NCBI RefSeq assembly: GCF_009674565.1
Contig: NZ_WKJL01000019.1
Span: 48,722-112,721, forward strand
Direction: 5' to 3'
Origin: Duganella aquatilis
GTDB taxonomy: Bacteria; Pseudomonadota; Gammaproteobacteria; Burkholderiales; Burkholderiaceae_D
Length of the DNA: 64,000 nucleotides
The notes below the pieces were generated by a model that saw only the letters and a list, made by a program, of their open reading frames with translations, was not told the origin of the DNA and ran no database searches. Both the position numbers and the translations under genes were made by a program. Below are positions 24,800 to 32,520 of this stretch, piece by piece. The first letter of the stretch is position 1; each line of letters starts with the position of its first letter.

Positions 24800-26149
24800 T
24801 TAGGCAGGAACCAGATCGCCGAAACGGCAACCCGCTGGTTTGTCCACCGTTTGCGCCAGACGGCGCTCGGCGCGGATGGTGACCAGGCCGTTGGTGAAGT
24901 TGTCCGCATCGGAGTCCGACAGATCAATCACAATGCCTTCGCGGTAGTGCAGCGTCACCGCTTGGCGCAGTGCGCCGACCCACACCTTGCCCGCCGTCAT
25001 CGCGTTGCTGGCGACAACCGGCAGGCCGTACAGCATAGGAACGACGTTCGAGCCGGGATCGCCCAACAGGTAGCGGCCAGTCTGATCTTTGGCCAGACGC
25101 AGGGTCCACCAGTCGGCCGTGTTCAGGATGATCACTTCCGCAGGGTTGTCGGATGCCGCGCAGTCACCGATCATTTTTCCGATCAGATCGAAGCGGTTGT
25201 TCAGCAGGCCGGCTGCGGCCAGGATCGCTGCCGTGTAGCCGTGGGCTACATAGTTGCCGGCGAGGGTCAGACCCGACATATTCGGCGTAACACCGTTGCC
25301 GGCGATGATCTGATTTTCTGCGCGCAGGTTGACGCCATACACCATGCGACGATTGATGTACGCCGCCAGCGCGGCGTTGTCCATGGCCAGTTGACGCGAA
25401 ATCTTGATGTAGTGCGAGATGGTCGACACTGGCATCTGGCTCGGCGTGAAGGTCAGCGAGGTTTGCGGGATCGCAGCACCTTCCGCCGTTTCAGCGGCGC
25501 CGTTCGTGAACACGTTCTCGCGCACCCAGTCAATCGCATTGCTGGTGGTGGGGATGCGCGTCATCAGGTCTTCCAGCGTGAATACGCGGAAAGCACCTTC
25601 AATGATGTTTGGACGGCGCTCCGAGAAAGTGGCGCCGACCGTGTTGGTAACGGTGTTCTTCACTTCGGCGCGGGTTTTGATGCGGCCGTCGTTTTTCAGG
25701 AAGTTGTCGTAGTTTGCATGTTTCACGAACAGCTGACCGACACTCTCGTCGGCAGGCGTCTCATCGTCTTTCTGCGCGGTGCTCTTTTGCTCCAGCTGCA
25801 GCAGACGATCCGCCAGTGCGCGCTGCTCGGTGCCAATATTGTCCAGGGCCGTCTTGGTGTCCTTCGTAACAGCGCCCAGGTCTTTGATTTCAGCAGTCGC
25901 CTTATCCGACATTGCCGACATCTTGGTTTCGATGCTGTCCAGTGCCTTCATGATATGGCTGCCATCGATTTCGCCGGAAATCAGCGCTGCGGCGCCCATG
26001 CTCAAAGCGGCGCCATGGGTGCTGGCCGATTCGGTCAGACCGAACAGCGACGGGAGGTCAAAACCACATGCATGCGCCACAGCAGCCGCAGCGGCCAGAC
26101 CAACCAACACCACAGCGCGCAGCTGAACACCATATACAGTACGTTTCAT
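24800..26149 (-). CDS. HK97-fold major capsid protein
   Basis: A 449-residue capsid protein. A helical scaffold-like delta region (about 67-135) is followed by the HK97-fold shell part (about 160-449) with typical segments such as ISRQLAMDNAALAAYINRRM and GLPVVASNAM. The most likely start (GAAAGG ribosome site) adds an unusual N-terminus: residues 1-32 are basic then hydrophobic and look like a signal peptide. A start at codon 67 would remove it but has no ribosome site. The upstream protease is expected to cut off the delta region. Confidence 0.9.
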   Translation of the reverse strand: MKRTVYGVQLRAVVLVGLAAAAAVAHACGFDLPSLFGLTESASTHGAALSMGAAALISGEIDGSHIMKALDSIETKMSAMSDKATAEIKDLGAVTKDTKTALDNIGTEQRALADRLLQLEQKSTAQKDDETPADESVGQLFVKHANYDNFLKNDGRIKTRAEVKNTVTNTVGATFSERRPNIIEGAFRVFTLEDLMTRIPTTSNAIDWVRENVFTNGAAETAEGAAIPQTSLTFTPSQMPVSTISHYIKISRQLAMDNAALAAYINRRMVYGVNLRAENQIIAGNGVTPNMSGLTLAGNYVAHGYTAAILAAAGLLNNRFDLIGKMIGDCAASDNPAEVIILNTADWWTLRLAKDQTGRYLLGDPGSNVVPMLYGLPVVASNAMTAGKVWVGALRQAVTLHYREGIVIDLSDSDADNFTNGLVTIRAERRLAQTVDKPAGCRFGDLVPA

Positions 26150-26167
26150 AAATAGCCTTTCGGGGAT

Positions 26168-26190
26168 AAAAAAAGCCGCCTGTTGGCGGC
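26168..26190 (-). terminator. Intrinsic terminator between protease and capsid genes
   Basis: Read leftward, GCCGCC - AACA - GGCGGC is followed by seven T (26168-26174). Together with 12075-12103 and 22559-22588 it suggests that the late operon is read with antitermination or uses internal promoters. Confidence 0.85.
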
Positions 26191-26213
26191 CGATAGTTCG
26201 AACAGTGAATCGC

Positions 26214-26888
26214 TTACTGAGCCAGGCTCTGCAGGCGTTGCAATACTTGGTTGGCGGTCTTCGCGTCCAGGCCTGTTACCGGTGCATCCCGCACCGAGAA
26301 AACCTGTTTCGCGCGAGAGGCCACCGCCGCAGCCCCTTTTCGGCTAAGTCCTGCATCCCGCAGGAGTCGCTCAAAATCACGCTCAGTCCGGCACTCGGCC
26401 AGCTCAAGCTCGAAGTCATTACTCTTGACCGATTCCATATCGATGCGCGCATCGCTATCAGCCGGGAAGACAACCGGAGAGATTTCCATCAGGCTGGTCC
26501 ACTTGTGGATGATGCGCCCCGTCTCGGTCTCTTCGTAGTCGCCTTTTTTAACGAAGCCCCCAATGGACAAGCCGTCCAGCGTTTCGTGCAGCATCGCGGC
26601 GCGGACATCGGACGCGAGGGTCAGGCCCGGCGTCAATTCCCCTTCAACATACAGGCCGTGGTCATCTTCCTTAAGCAGCGTGTACTTGCCGATCGGCATG
26701 CGCCACTCATGGTTGAAGAACATCTTCGGCTTCATGTTGCGCAGCGTCGCCGCGTATGCCCCTTTCAGGATGGTGTCGCCGTAGCTGTCAACGCCACCGA
26801 ATACCGACGCATAGCCCGCGAACGTGCCACCGTCACCTTTCATCTTGAGGGAGACGTCCTCCAGCTTTAACAGCTTCTTGATATGCAT
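26214..26888 (-). CDS. HK97-family prohead protease (S78)
   Basis: A 224-residue serine protease that trims capsid subunits. Active-site residues visible are His60 in MFFNHEW and Ser108 in DGLSIGG. The N-terminus has the FAGYASVFGGVDSYGDTI motif of the family. It lies between portal and capsid, the standard place. Confidence 0.93.
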   Translation of the reverse strand: MHIKKLLKLEDVSLKMKGDGGTFAGYASVFGGVDSYGDTILKGAYAATLRNMKPKMFFNHEWRMPIGKYTLLKEDDHGLYVEGELTPGLTLASDVRAAMLHETLDGLSIGGFVKKGDYEETETGRIIHKWTSLMEISPVVFPADSDARIDMESVKSNDFELELAECRTERDFERLLRDAGLSRKGAAAVASRAKQVFSVRDAPVTGLDAKTANQVLQRLQSLAQ

Positions 26889-26896
26889 ATTTCCCC

Positions 26897-28132
26897 TTAC
26901 TGTGCGATTGTGTTGCCGTCCCCGCCCTTGCCAGCGGGGACTTTGCCCAGCATGCTGAGCGGGACAAGATTGGATTGCGCGGTCAGCACGTCAGCTTCAG
27001 GCCGACGAGGAAGGCCTTCCAGCTGTCGTACCTCGGAGCGCGACTGGATGCCGTTCTGCACATACTTCGCTTGGATGTCCGCGCGGTCTTTGGGAGTTGC
27101 GCGCAGCAACGCATCCATCGAATGCTCGACCGTCAGGCGCGCGCGCTGGGCCGGCGTCAGTACGCAACGGCGCACCGCCTGGGCGATGTTGACAACCAGA
27201 GGCATGATGCTGAATACAGTCCAGCCCTCGCGGATTTCAGCTATGCCGGACCCCCATGAGGTGACGTTGGCGTGATGCACCAGAACGGGAGGAACATCGA
27301 ACCAGCGGCAAATTTCCTCTACGTCGAACCGTCGCGTTTCCAGCAGTTGCCGTTCTGCGGGCGTGAGTGACACCGGCTCGTACTTCATGTTCGCCTCTAG
27401 CACGTGGAGGCGGGACGTCACTCCCTCGCTCATATCCGCAAAGTTGCGCTTGACCGCTTCGCGCTGCTCCTTATTCAGCACCTTGTCGATCATCAGGACG
27501 CCGGCCGGCTTTCCGCCGGCGCCGAACATCTTGTTTGCGTCCAGCTGGGCCTTCGCCGCACCGTCCAGCGTGGGCGCCATGAACTCCAGCTTCGATAGGC
27601 CGACAGTGCCATTGCCGAGGTTCTTCAGGTGCAGCACGTTGGACGCGGCCAGGACCGCGATGTTTCCGCCAAGCGTGTAGCGGAAGACCTGCGAGCCGTC
27701 TTCCAGGAGAACCTGTTCAACCTGATCCGTTGGCATCGGCCAGAGCGCCAGCGCTTCGCCGTTGCTATCGCGGTCGATGCGAGCATATGCGTTGCCGCGC
27801 AGGTCGTGCCACATCATGAGCGCCCGCCAAAACTCAAAGGGCGTCATACGGGGATTAGGCTGATCGTGCAACAGCGCGTATAGCCGCTCCGTCCGAGCCA
27901 GGGATTTTTCGCCGTTCACCTGCTTGTAGACGAAGAACGGCAGGCTGGCCACCGTCGTTGCACGCCGGTCTACACATGCCCAGACCGTGCTTATTTGCAG
28001 CGCCCCATCGACCCCGACCTGCCGGGTATCCGGAATGAGCGAATGCCCCGGCAAGCCGTCCTGCGGGCCGACGGTTTCCGCCGTGGCTCCGCCGCGTCCG
28101 AAGAACGAGCGTAGTGAATTAATAAAGTTCAT
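26897..28132 (-). CDS. HK97-type portal protein
   Basis: A 411-residue portal of standard length. Motifs include VWACVDRRATTVASLPFFVY near the N-terminus and the C-terminal FDVEEICRWFDVPPVLV segment. Twelve copies form the DNA channel at one head vertex and bind the terminase. It overlaps the large terminase gene by 4 bases. Confidence 0.95.
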   Translation of the reverse strand: MNFINSLRSFFGRGGATAETVGPQDGLPGHSLIPDTRQVGVDGALQISTVWACVDRRATTVASLPFFVYKQVNGEKSLARTERLYALLHDQPNPRMTPFEFWRALMMWHDLRGNAYARIDRDSNGEALALWPMPTDQVEQVLLEDGSQVFRYTLGGNIAVLAASNVLHLKNLGNGTVGLSKLEFMAPTLDGAAKAQLDANKMFGAGGKPAGVLMIDKVLNKEQREAVKRNFADMSEGVTSRLHVLEANMKYEPVSLTPAERQLLETRRFDVEEICRWFDVPPVLVHHANVTSWGSGIAEIREGWTVFSIMPLVVNIAQAVRRCVLTPAQRARLTVEHSMDALLRATPKDRADIQAKYVQNGIQSRSEVRQLEGLPRRPEADVLTAQSNLVPLSMLGKVPAGKGGDGNTIAQ

Positions 28133-29982
28133 GTGCGTATTGGTCCTTGCAGGAAGTCGTCCAGATTGCCGTCTTGGTCATTTGCAGCAGCGATGCGACT
28201 CAGGGCCATTACCGTTGCGACGATGCCATCGATGCGCCCATTGGCATTCGACTTTTTCTTGTCCGGGCGGTAGTTGCCGTTGGTATCGAAAAGCAGCGCG
28301 GTGTTGTTGGCGCACCAGCGCAGCACCTTGTTGCCGCCATGCTGGAAGCGTTTTCCGTACACCAGCTCCTCCAGCAGCTTGCTGCCGGGATACATGCCGC
28401 CAGTGTTTTGCGGCACCTCAACCAGCGGCACGTCCTTTGCGAGTAGTTCGTTGGCCAGCTGCAGTGCGTTCCAGCGGTCAAAGCCAATCTCGACCACGTC
28501 GTAATCTCGCATCGCCTGCAGAACTTGTTCACGTACCGGCCCATAGTCGGTAACGTTGCCCTCGGTCGCAGTCAACCAGCCAGCCTTGACCCATGCCTCA
28601 TACGGTGCCGCGTCATCCGCTGATTGGGTGGCGACCTTTTCAGAAGGGCACCAGAACCACACCAACACATACCAGTCGCTACCCGGTTCGCCTGGCGGAA
28701 ACACCAGCGAGAAGGCGGTAAGATCGCGCGTCGAGGCAAGGTCGAGACCGCCATAACAGCGGCGGCCCTTCAGCACCTCGGGATCAAATTTGCGCTTGCC
28801 GTGATCCCACACCGCCATATCAAACCAACCATCTGCGCTGTTGCACCAGATGTTCAGATCCTTGGTGAAGAAGTTGACCCGTGCGCCCGGCATCGCTGCC
28901 GCCTTACGCGCCTGGGCGCGCATGTACTCGACCGTCTTAGACAGGCCCAAACCGGGATTTGCCTTCGGCCAGTTCGCCTCATCGAACGGATCGTCGCCTT
29001 CGTCCAAGGTGTAGATGTAGCCAAAGAACGTATCGTCCTTTCGCCGCCCATCGAGAACCGATACGAGGTAGTCCCGCTGTTCGGTACAAATACCGTCCAA
29101 GATGAACCCGGCCGTTGTGATGGCCGACAGCAGCGGCTGCGAGCGTGCACCCAGTGCGGACTCCATGACGTCCCATACATCGCGGTGTTTCTGCGCGTGT
29201 AGCTCATCAAACAGAATGGCTGATGGGTTTAGACCGTCGAGGTTTTCAGCGTTCGCCGGCAACGGCATGAAGACCGAGTTGTCATCAAGCTCCACCTTCT
29301 CATGGTTCAGGCCGGCAAATATCTTGAACGACCGTGCCACGCCCGCCGAGCGCTTCGCCCAACGGCGGATATTGTCGAACGCCGGTTTGAATACCGTCAT
29401 AGCCTGGTTGCGCGTGGTGGCGACCGCGTAGACTTCGGCGCCGGCCTCACCGTCCATCGAGAACAGGTAGGCACCTTGCGGTCCCTTCCAGGTACTCTTG
29501 CCGTTCTTACGTGCTACCTCCTCATATGCGCGGCTGAACCTGCGCTGGCCGTCACTCGCGCGGCGCCAGCCATACAGCACGGCCGTCCAAAAGCGCTGCC
29601 ATGGGTCCAGCAGAATCGGCTTGCTGGCCAGCGGCCCCTTGATGTGCACAAAGAAGCGCTGGATGTAGTCAATCACATGACGCGCATGCTCCGGCGAATA
29701 GTAGATGCCGCGATATGCACCATCGACCAGATCCTGATAGTGTCGCTGCACGGCCAGGAAAACATAACGGCCGACAGTGATTTCGCCGCGAAGAACTGGC
29801 AGTCCGTAGGCGATATCCCATTCGTGTAAAACGTCCGGGGTCAGTGACTGGAGTTTTTTCGGGGAGAGTTTATGCCGTGGCTTACGAGGCTTGCGAACAG
29901 GTCGTCCTGCTGCCCCTGCGGCCCGCTGTCTTTTCGGACGCGCGCCAGCGACGGGATTGTCAAACAAGCTTTCGGCAACCAT
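28129..29982 (-). CDS. Terminase large subunit
   Basis: A start at 29982 has a GGAG ribosome site and gives 617 residues; an upstream start would overlap the small subunit even more. The ATPase part has an atypical Walker A (RKNGKS, residues 158-163) and Walker B AILFDE (255-260). The nuclease part starts near CYGGLDLASTRD (Asp414, Asp420). It pumps DNA into heads and cuts it at the packaging site. The gene overlaps the small subunit gene by 142 bases in another frame. Confidence 0.93.
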   Translation of the reverse strand: MVAESLFDNPVAGARPKRQRAAGAAGRPVRKPRKPRHKLSPKKLQSLTPDVLHEWDIAYGLPVLRGEITVGRYVFLAVQRHYQDLVDGAYRGIYYSPEHARHVIDYIQRFFVHIKGPLASKPILLDPWQRFWTAVLYGWRRASDGQRRFSRAYEEVARKNGKSTWKGPQGAYLFSMDGEAGAEVYAVATTRNQAMTVFKPAFDNIRRWAKRSAGVARSFKIFAGLNHEKVELDDNSVFMPLPANAENLDGLNPSAILFDELHAQKHRDVWDVMESALGARSQPLLSAITTAGFILDGICTEQRDYLVSVLDGRRKDDTFFGYIYTLDEGDDPFDEANWPKANPGLGLSKTVEYMRAQARKAAAMPGARVNFFTKDLNIWCNSADGWFDMAVWDHGKRKFDPEVLKGRRCYGGLDLASTRDLTAFSLVFPPGEPGSDWYVLVWFWCPSEKVATQSADDAAPYEAWVKAGWLTATEGNVTDYGPVREQVLQAMRDYDVVEIGFDRWNALQLANELLAKDVPLVEVPQNTGGMYPGSKLLEELVYGKRFQHGGNKVLRWCANNTALLFDTNGNYRPDKKKSNANGRIDGIVATVMALSRIAAANDQDGNLDDFLQGPIRT

Positions 29983-30323
29983 TGGCCCAACTCCATTTTC
30001 AAGCGTTTCTCGTCGTCGGCCCAGGGCGTGGGCGTCGCCCAGCCGGTTTTGGAAATCTGCGACCGGCCTTTCTCTTCGCACTCATCGCGCGCGCGCATCC
30101 AGTCGATGAACGTCCGCACAATCACAGCGATGGGCATGCCCGCTGTCATATGCTCGATGCCAGCGGCGCGTAGCGATTCGCAGATGTACTGGTAGACCTC
30201 ACGCTCTTGGTCCGTCAGCTCAATAGCTGGTGGCGGTGCCGGCGACGTCATCGCGCCTGCGCCCGTCACCGCGTCGGCGCCGACTGCGGGAGGCGCCGTG
30301 CCAAACTGGTTTTTCAGGTTCAT
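29841..30323 (-). CDS. Terminase small subunit (P27 family)
   Basis: The ATG at 30323 lies 7 bases from GGAGG and gives 160 residues. The helical part (about 35-130; ELTDQEREVYQYICESL...) fits the P27-type small terminase, which recognises the packaging site. A low-complexity Ala/Pro N-terminus precedes it. It is followed by the large subunit in overlap. Confidence 0.82.
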   Translation of the reverse strand: MNLKNQFGTAPPAVGADAVTGAGAMTSPAPPPAIELTDQEREVYQYICESLRAAGIEHMTAGMPIAVIVRTFIDWMRARDECEEKGRSQISKTGWATPTPWADDEKRLKMELGQWLPKACLTIPSLARVRKDSGPQGQQDDLFASLVSHGINSPRKNSSH

Positions 30324-30652
30324 GGTCATTCCTCCGTAGTGGTCGGAAGTTGATGAGGTGGACGGGGGAGGCATACATGGGGCAAACCCCAGGGGGGTAG
30401 TTTTCGCTCCGCGAAAAAATACAGGGAACCTGTCGGTTTCCGCCGAATTCGCCCCGGACTTTTCACCCGCCCCCACCCGGCGTCCATGCCTTCAGGCGCG
30501 CCGAGAATACCCCTGCGACACGACAGGACGCGTCAGGAGCCACGCGGCACACAGGGACGGCCAAATCGGCAGGAAGGCACGGAAGCCGCTATAGCTGCGT
30601 AGGAATCTGCTGAGCCATGGGCGACGTTTCAACCGGACCAGACTATCGGCGC
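30324..30652. other. Non-coding region between HNH and terminase, possible packaging (cos) site
   Basis: About 330 bases without a convincing gene. It has G-rich and C-rich runs around 30360-30480. In HK97-like cos phages an HNH nuclease next to the terminase works with it at the cohesive-end site, so this is the first place to look for cos. No overhang sequence can be defined by eye. Confidence 0.4.
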
Positions 30653-31009
30653 TCATCGAGCGCTCCGCTTCGTGCCGCGCTGCCTCTCGCGCTCCGACTT
30701 CTCATCGTGGCAGTCCTGACACAAGGCCTGTTCGTTGGTTTCATCGTCAAGGCCACCTTCGGCCAGCGGGATGACGTGGTCACGCTGCGTTGCCGGTGTT
30801 GCCCTGCCCTGCCGCAAGCACTCTGCACACAGCGGATGACGAGAGAACAGCGCTACGCGCATCGCCTGTAATCGCCGGCCAGTGATTCGCTTCGTCGGTG
30901 TTGTCTTCTTCCATTGGTCGCGCGGATGTTTCGCGCATCGGCCGCTGCCATCCCGCACCAGGACGGAGCATGTGGGAAAAGAACACGGCCGAGGTGCTGA
31001 TACAGGCAT
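30653..31009 (-). CDS. HNH endonuclease of packaging module
   Basis: A 118-residue HNH nuclease. Zinc-binding cysteine pairs are seen (CAEC near residue 61 and CQDC near 97) around the RDHVIPLAEGGLDDETNEQ core, which provides the catalytic histidine. HK97 gp74-like HNH proteins stimulate terminase cleavage at cos. A strong AGGAGG ribosome site sits 4 bases before the start, just after palindrome copy 3. Confidence 0.9.
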   Translation of the reverse strand: MPVSAPRPCSFPTCSVLVRDGSGRCAKHPRDQWKKTTPTKRITGRRLQAMRVALFSRHPLCAECLRQGRATPATQRDHVIPLAEGGLDDETNEQALCQDCHDEKSERERQRGTKRSAR

Positions 31010-31021
31010 CTAGCCTCCTTT

Positions 31022-31037
31022 GTGCAGACGTCTGCAC
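31022..31037. repeat. Dispersed palindrome GTGCAGACGTCTGCAC, copy 3
   Basis: Exact 16-bp palindrome immediately upstream of the HNH ribosome site on the coding strand, the same arrangement as copy 2. Confidence 0.9.
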
Positions 31038-31168
31038 GGTTGTTATGGATGTCACCGCCCGCGACAAGCCGGAGCCGCACGAATGCAGCCGGAACCCTCT
31101 TGCCCTTGGATACGTCGGTGACTGCGCCCGTTATTCATCCCGCCACTGGAGCGCGCTGGCGGGTCGCT

Positions 31169-31495
31169 TCAACGTTGTTTGGATCGAGCCATGCGCGCAT
31201 CGAGCAGGCTCAGTTTTTGGTAGGACTTGAGCAGCGCCTGATGCGCAAGCTCACGATGAGCAGCAAGCCACTCGTCAAAGTCGTTGATGTAGAACGTGAC
31301 CACTGTATGCCACTGCCCCGGAACCAGATCGTCATGCGTGGCGCCCAGGTACAGCGCGGCCTTGTTCATGCGCACACACTCAACGTAGTACGGCAGCTTG
31401 GTGCAGAGGGCGATCTTGATTTCGATTGGCTCACCAATGGCGGACAGCATCGCTATCTGCCGGCTGGCCCGGTCAGGCTTGGTAGACTGATGCAT
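31169..31495 (-). CDS. Hypothetical phage protein
   Basis: A 108-residue protein with no recognised family. An AAGGA ribosome site precedes the ATG at 31495, 14 bases after the CCA end of tRNA-Gly, so both are probably on the same transcript. It starts the late operon before HNH and terminase. Confidence 0.55.
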   Translation of the reverse strand: MHQSTKPDRASRQIAMLSAIGEPIEIKIALCTKLPYYVECVRMNKAALYLGATHDDLVPGQWHTVVTFYINDFDEWLAAHRELAHQALLKSYQKLSLLDARMARSKQR

Positions 31496-31508
31496 TTGAA
31501 TTCCTTGA

Positions 31509-31583
31509 TGGAGCGGGATACCGGATTCGAACCAGCGACACGGAGCGTGGAAAGCTGCTGTTCTACCGCTGAACTAATCCCGC
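31509..31583 (-). tRNA. Phage-encoded tRNA-Gly(UCC)
   Basis: A complete cloverleaf is visible: acceptor GCGGGAT/ATCCCGC, D stem GTTC/GAAC, anticodon loop TTTCCAC with anticodon UCC, five-base variable loop, T loop TTCGAAT, discriminator T and encoded CCA. The anticodon stem has one C-C mismatch (positions 28-42), so function is likely but not sure. It reads GGA and possibly GGG codons. Confidence 0.85.
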
Positions 31584-31586
31584 AAA

Positions 31587-31613
31587 TGAAAAAGGCCCGC
31601 GCAGTGGCGGGCC
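31587..31613 (-). terminator. Intrinsic terminator before tRNA-Gly and late operon
   Basis: Read leftward, GGCCCGC - CACTGC - GCGGGCC is followed by TTTTT. It lies between the possible late regulator gene and tRNA-Gly. This is where a Q-like antiterminator would be expected to act. Confidence 0.8.
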
Positions 31614-31653
31614 TTCGGCTGACTGTCTGACTACAGACGAACGTGCGCCTCCA

Positions 31654-32229
31654 TCACGGAGACGCCTGTTCGGCTGTAGGCTCGGGACACCCCGGCAGAC
31701 AAGTTGTAGAGCGAATAGTATTTCGGCTGTCCAGCTTTTTCAAGATGGCTTGCAAATTATTTTCTGCGCGCGCGATCACCAGACGCACGTGCGGGCCGCG
31801 AACGCCCTTCAGTTTCGTGCGAATGCGCGCCTCATCAAAGCCGTAGATGTGGCGGCACTTCAGCGCCATGCGGTCATTGAAGTCGCCCAGCTTCCGGTAG
31901 GCTTCCTCCACGATCCAGCCGTCCAACACGTCCGGGGATACCAGTGGCTGCAACGGCTTGTACTTCGCCTCGTACACGTCCGATTGTGGCGGCGCTTCGG
32001 ACGTGCGCAACGCCACGTACCATTTCGCCCACGCGGCGCACACGCTGGCGTCAGCGCCGCCGCTACCACCGTTGACCACCCGACGCCAGTTGTCCATGCG
32101 CGCATCAAAGTCACGCGGCGCAGGCGCGGCCACACGCTCACTGCGCACCGTCGAACGCTGGCGCGCTGGCTGCGCCGCGCCTGTCGGTTCTACCACTACT
32201 TCATCACCCACTTCAATTTCAACAGCCAT
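31654..32229 (-). CDS. Possible late-gene regulator (Q position), unrecognised family
   Basis: The ATG at 32229 with a GAAAGG ribosome site gives 191 residues. A basic/Pro N-terminus is followed by a helical domain from about residue 60 with several Trp residues and a possible helix-turn-helix near 135-165 (HIYGFDEARIRTKL). It lies between replication genes and a terminator that guards the late operon, which is the position of antiterminator Q in lambdoid phages. Assignment is by position only. Confidence 0.5.
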   Translation of the reverse strand: MAVEIEVGDEVVVEPTGAAQPARQRSTVRSERVAAPAPRDFDARMDNWRRVVNGGSGGADASVCAAWAKWYVALRTSEAPPQSDVYEAKYKPLQPLVSPDVLDGWIVEEAYRKLGDFNDRMALKCRHIYGFDEARIRTKLKGVRGPHVRLVIARAENNLQAILKKLDSRNTIRSTTCLPGCPEPTAEQASP

Positions 32230-32265
32230 CGTCCAACCTTTCCCATTTGCCCGTTTTTTTGTCAG

Positions 32266-32520
32266 GTTCAACACCCTCAACACTACCCTCCACATCGGAG
32301 AGCCTGATTTTTACTAGCTTTGTTGACTGTGTTGACAGTGTTGATACCTAAATCAGAATTACTTAAAAAAATTACGCCGCTGTTTTCGTTTGTCTGCTGT
32401 TTCCAGCGCTCTACGTGCGCGTGGACTTCAAAAAAACCATCAATACCGTCAACACCGTCCACAAACCTAGTATCCATGCGGGTTTGCGGTGTGGAGGGTT
32501 GTATTAGATGTGGAGGGTTA
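32266..32520. repeat. Iteron-like inverted repeat array, candidate phage origin
   Basis: Tandem 9-base units built on GTGTTGA occur in three clusters: TTCAACACCCTCAACACT near 32268, GTTGACTGTGTTGACAGT plus GTTGAT at 32322-32345, and inverted ATCAATACCGTCAACACC at 32439-32456. An outer inverted repeat, CCCTCCACATC (about 32287) against GATGTGGAGGG (about 32508) and GTGTGGAGGG (about 32490), brackets them. It lies directly after the primase-helicase gene, the place of the origin in P4-like replicons. Confidence 0.5.
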
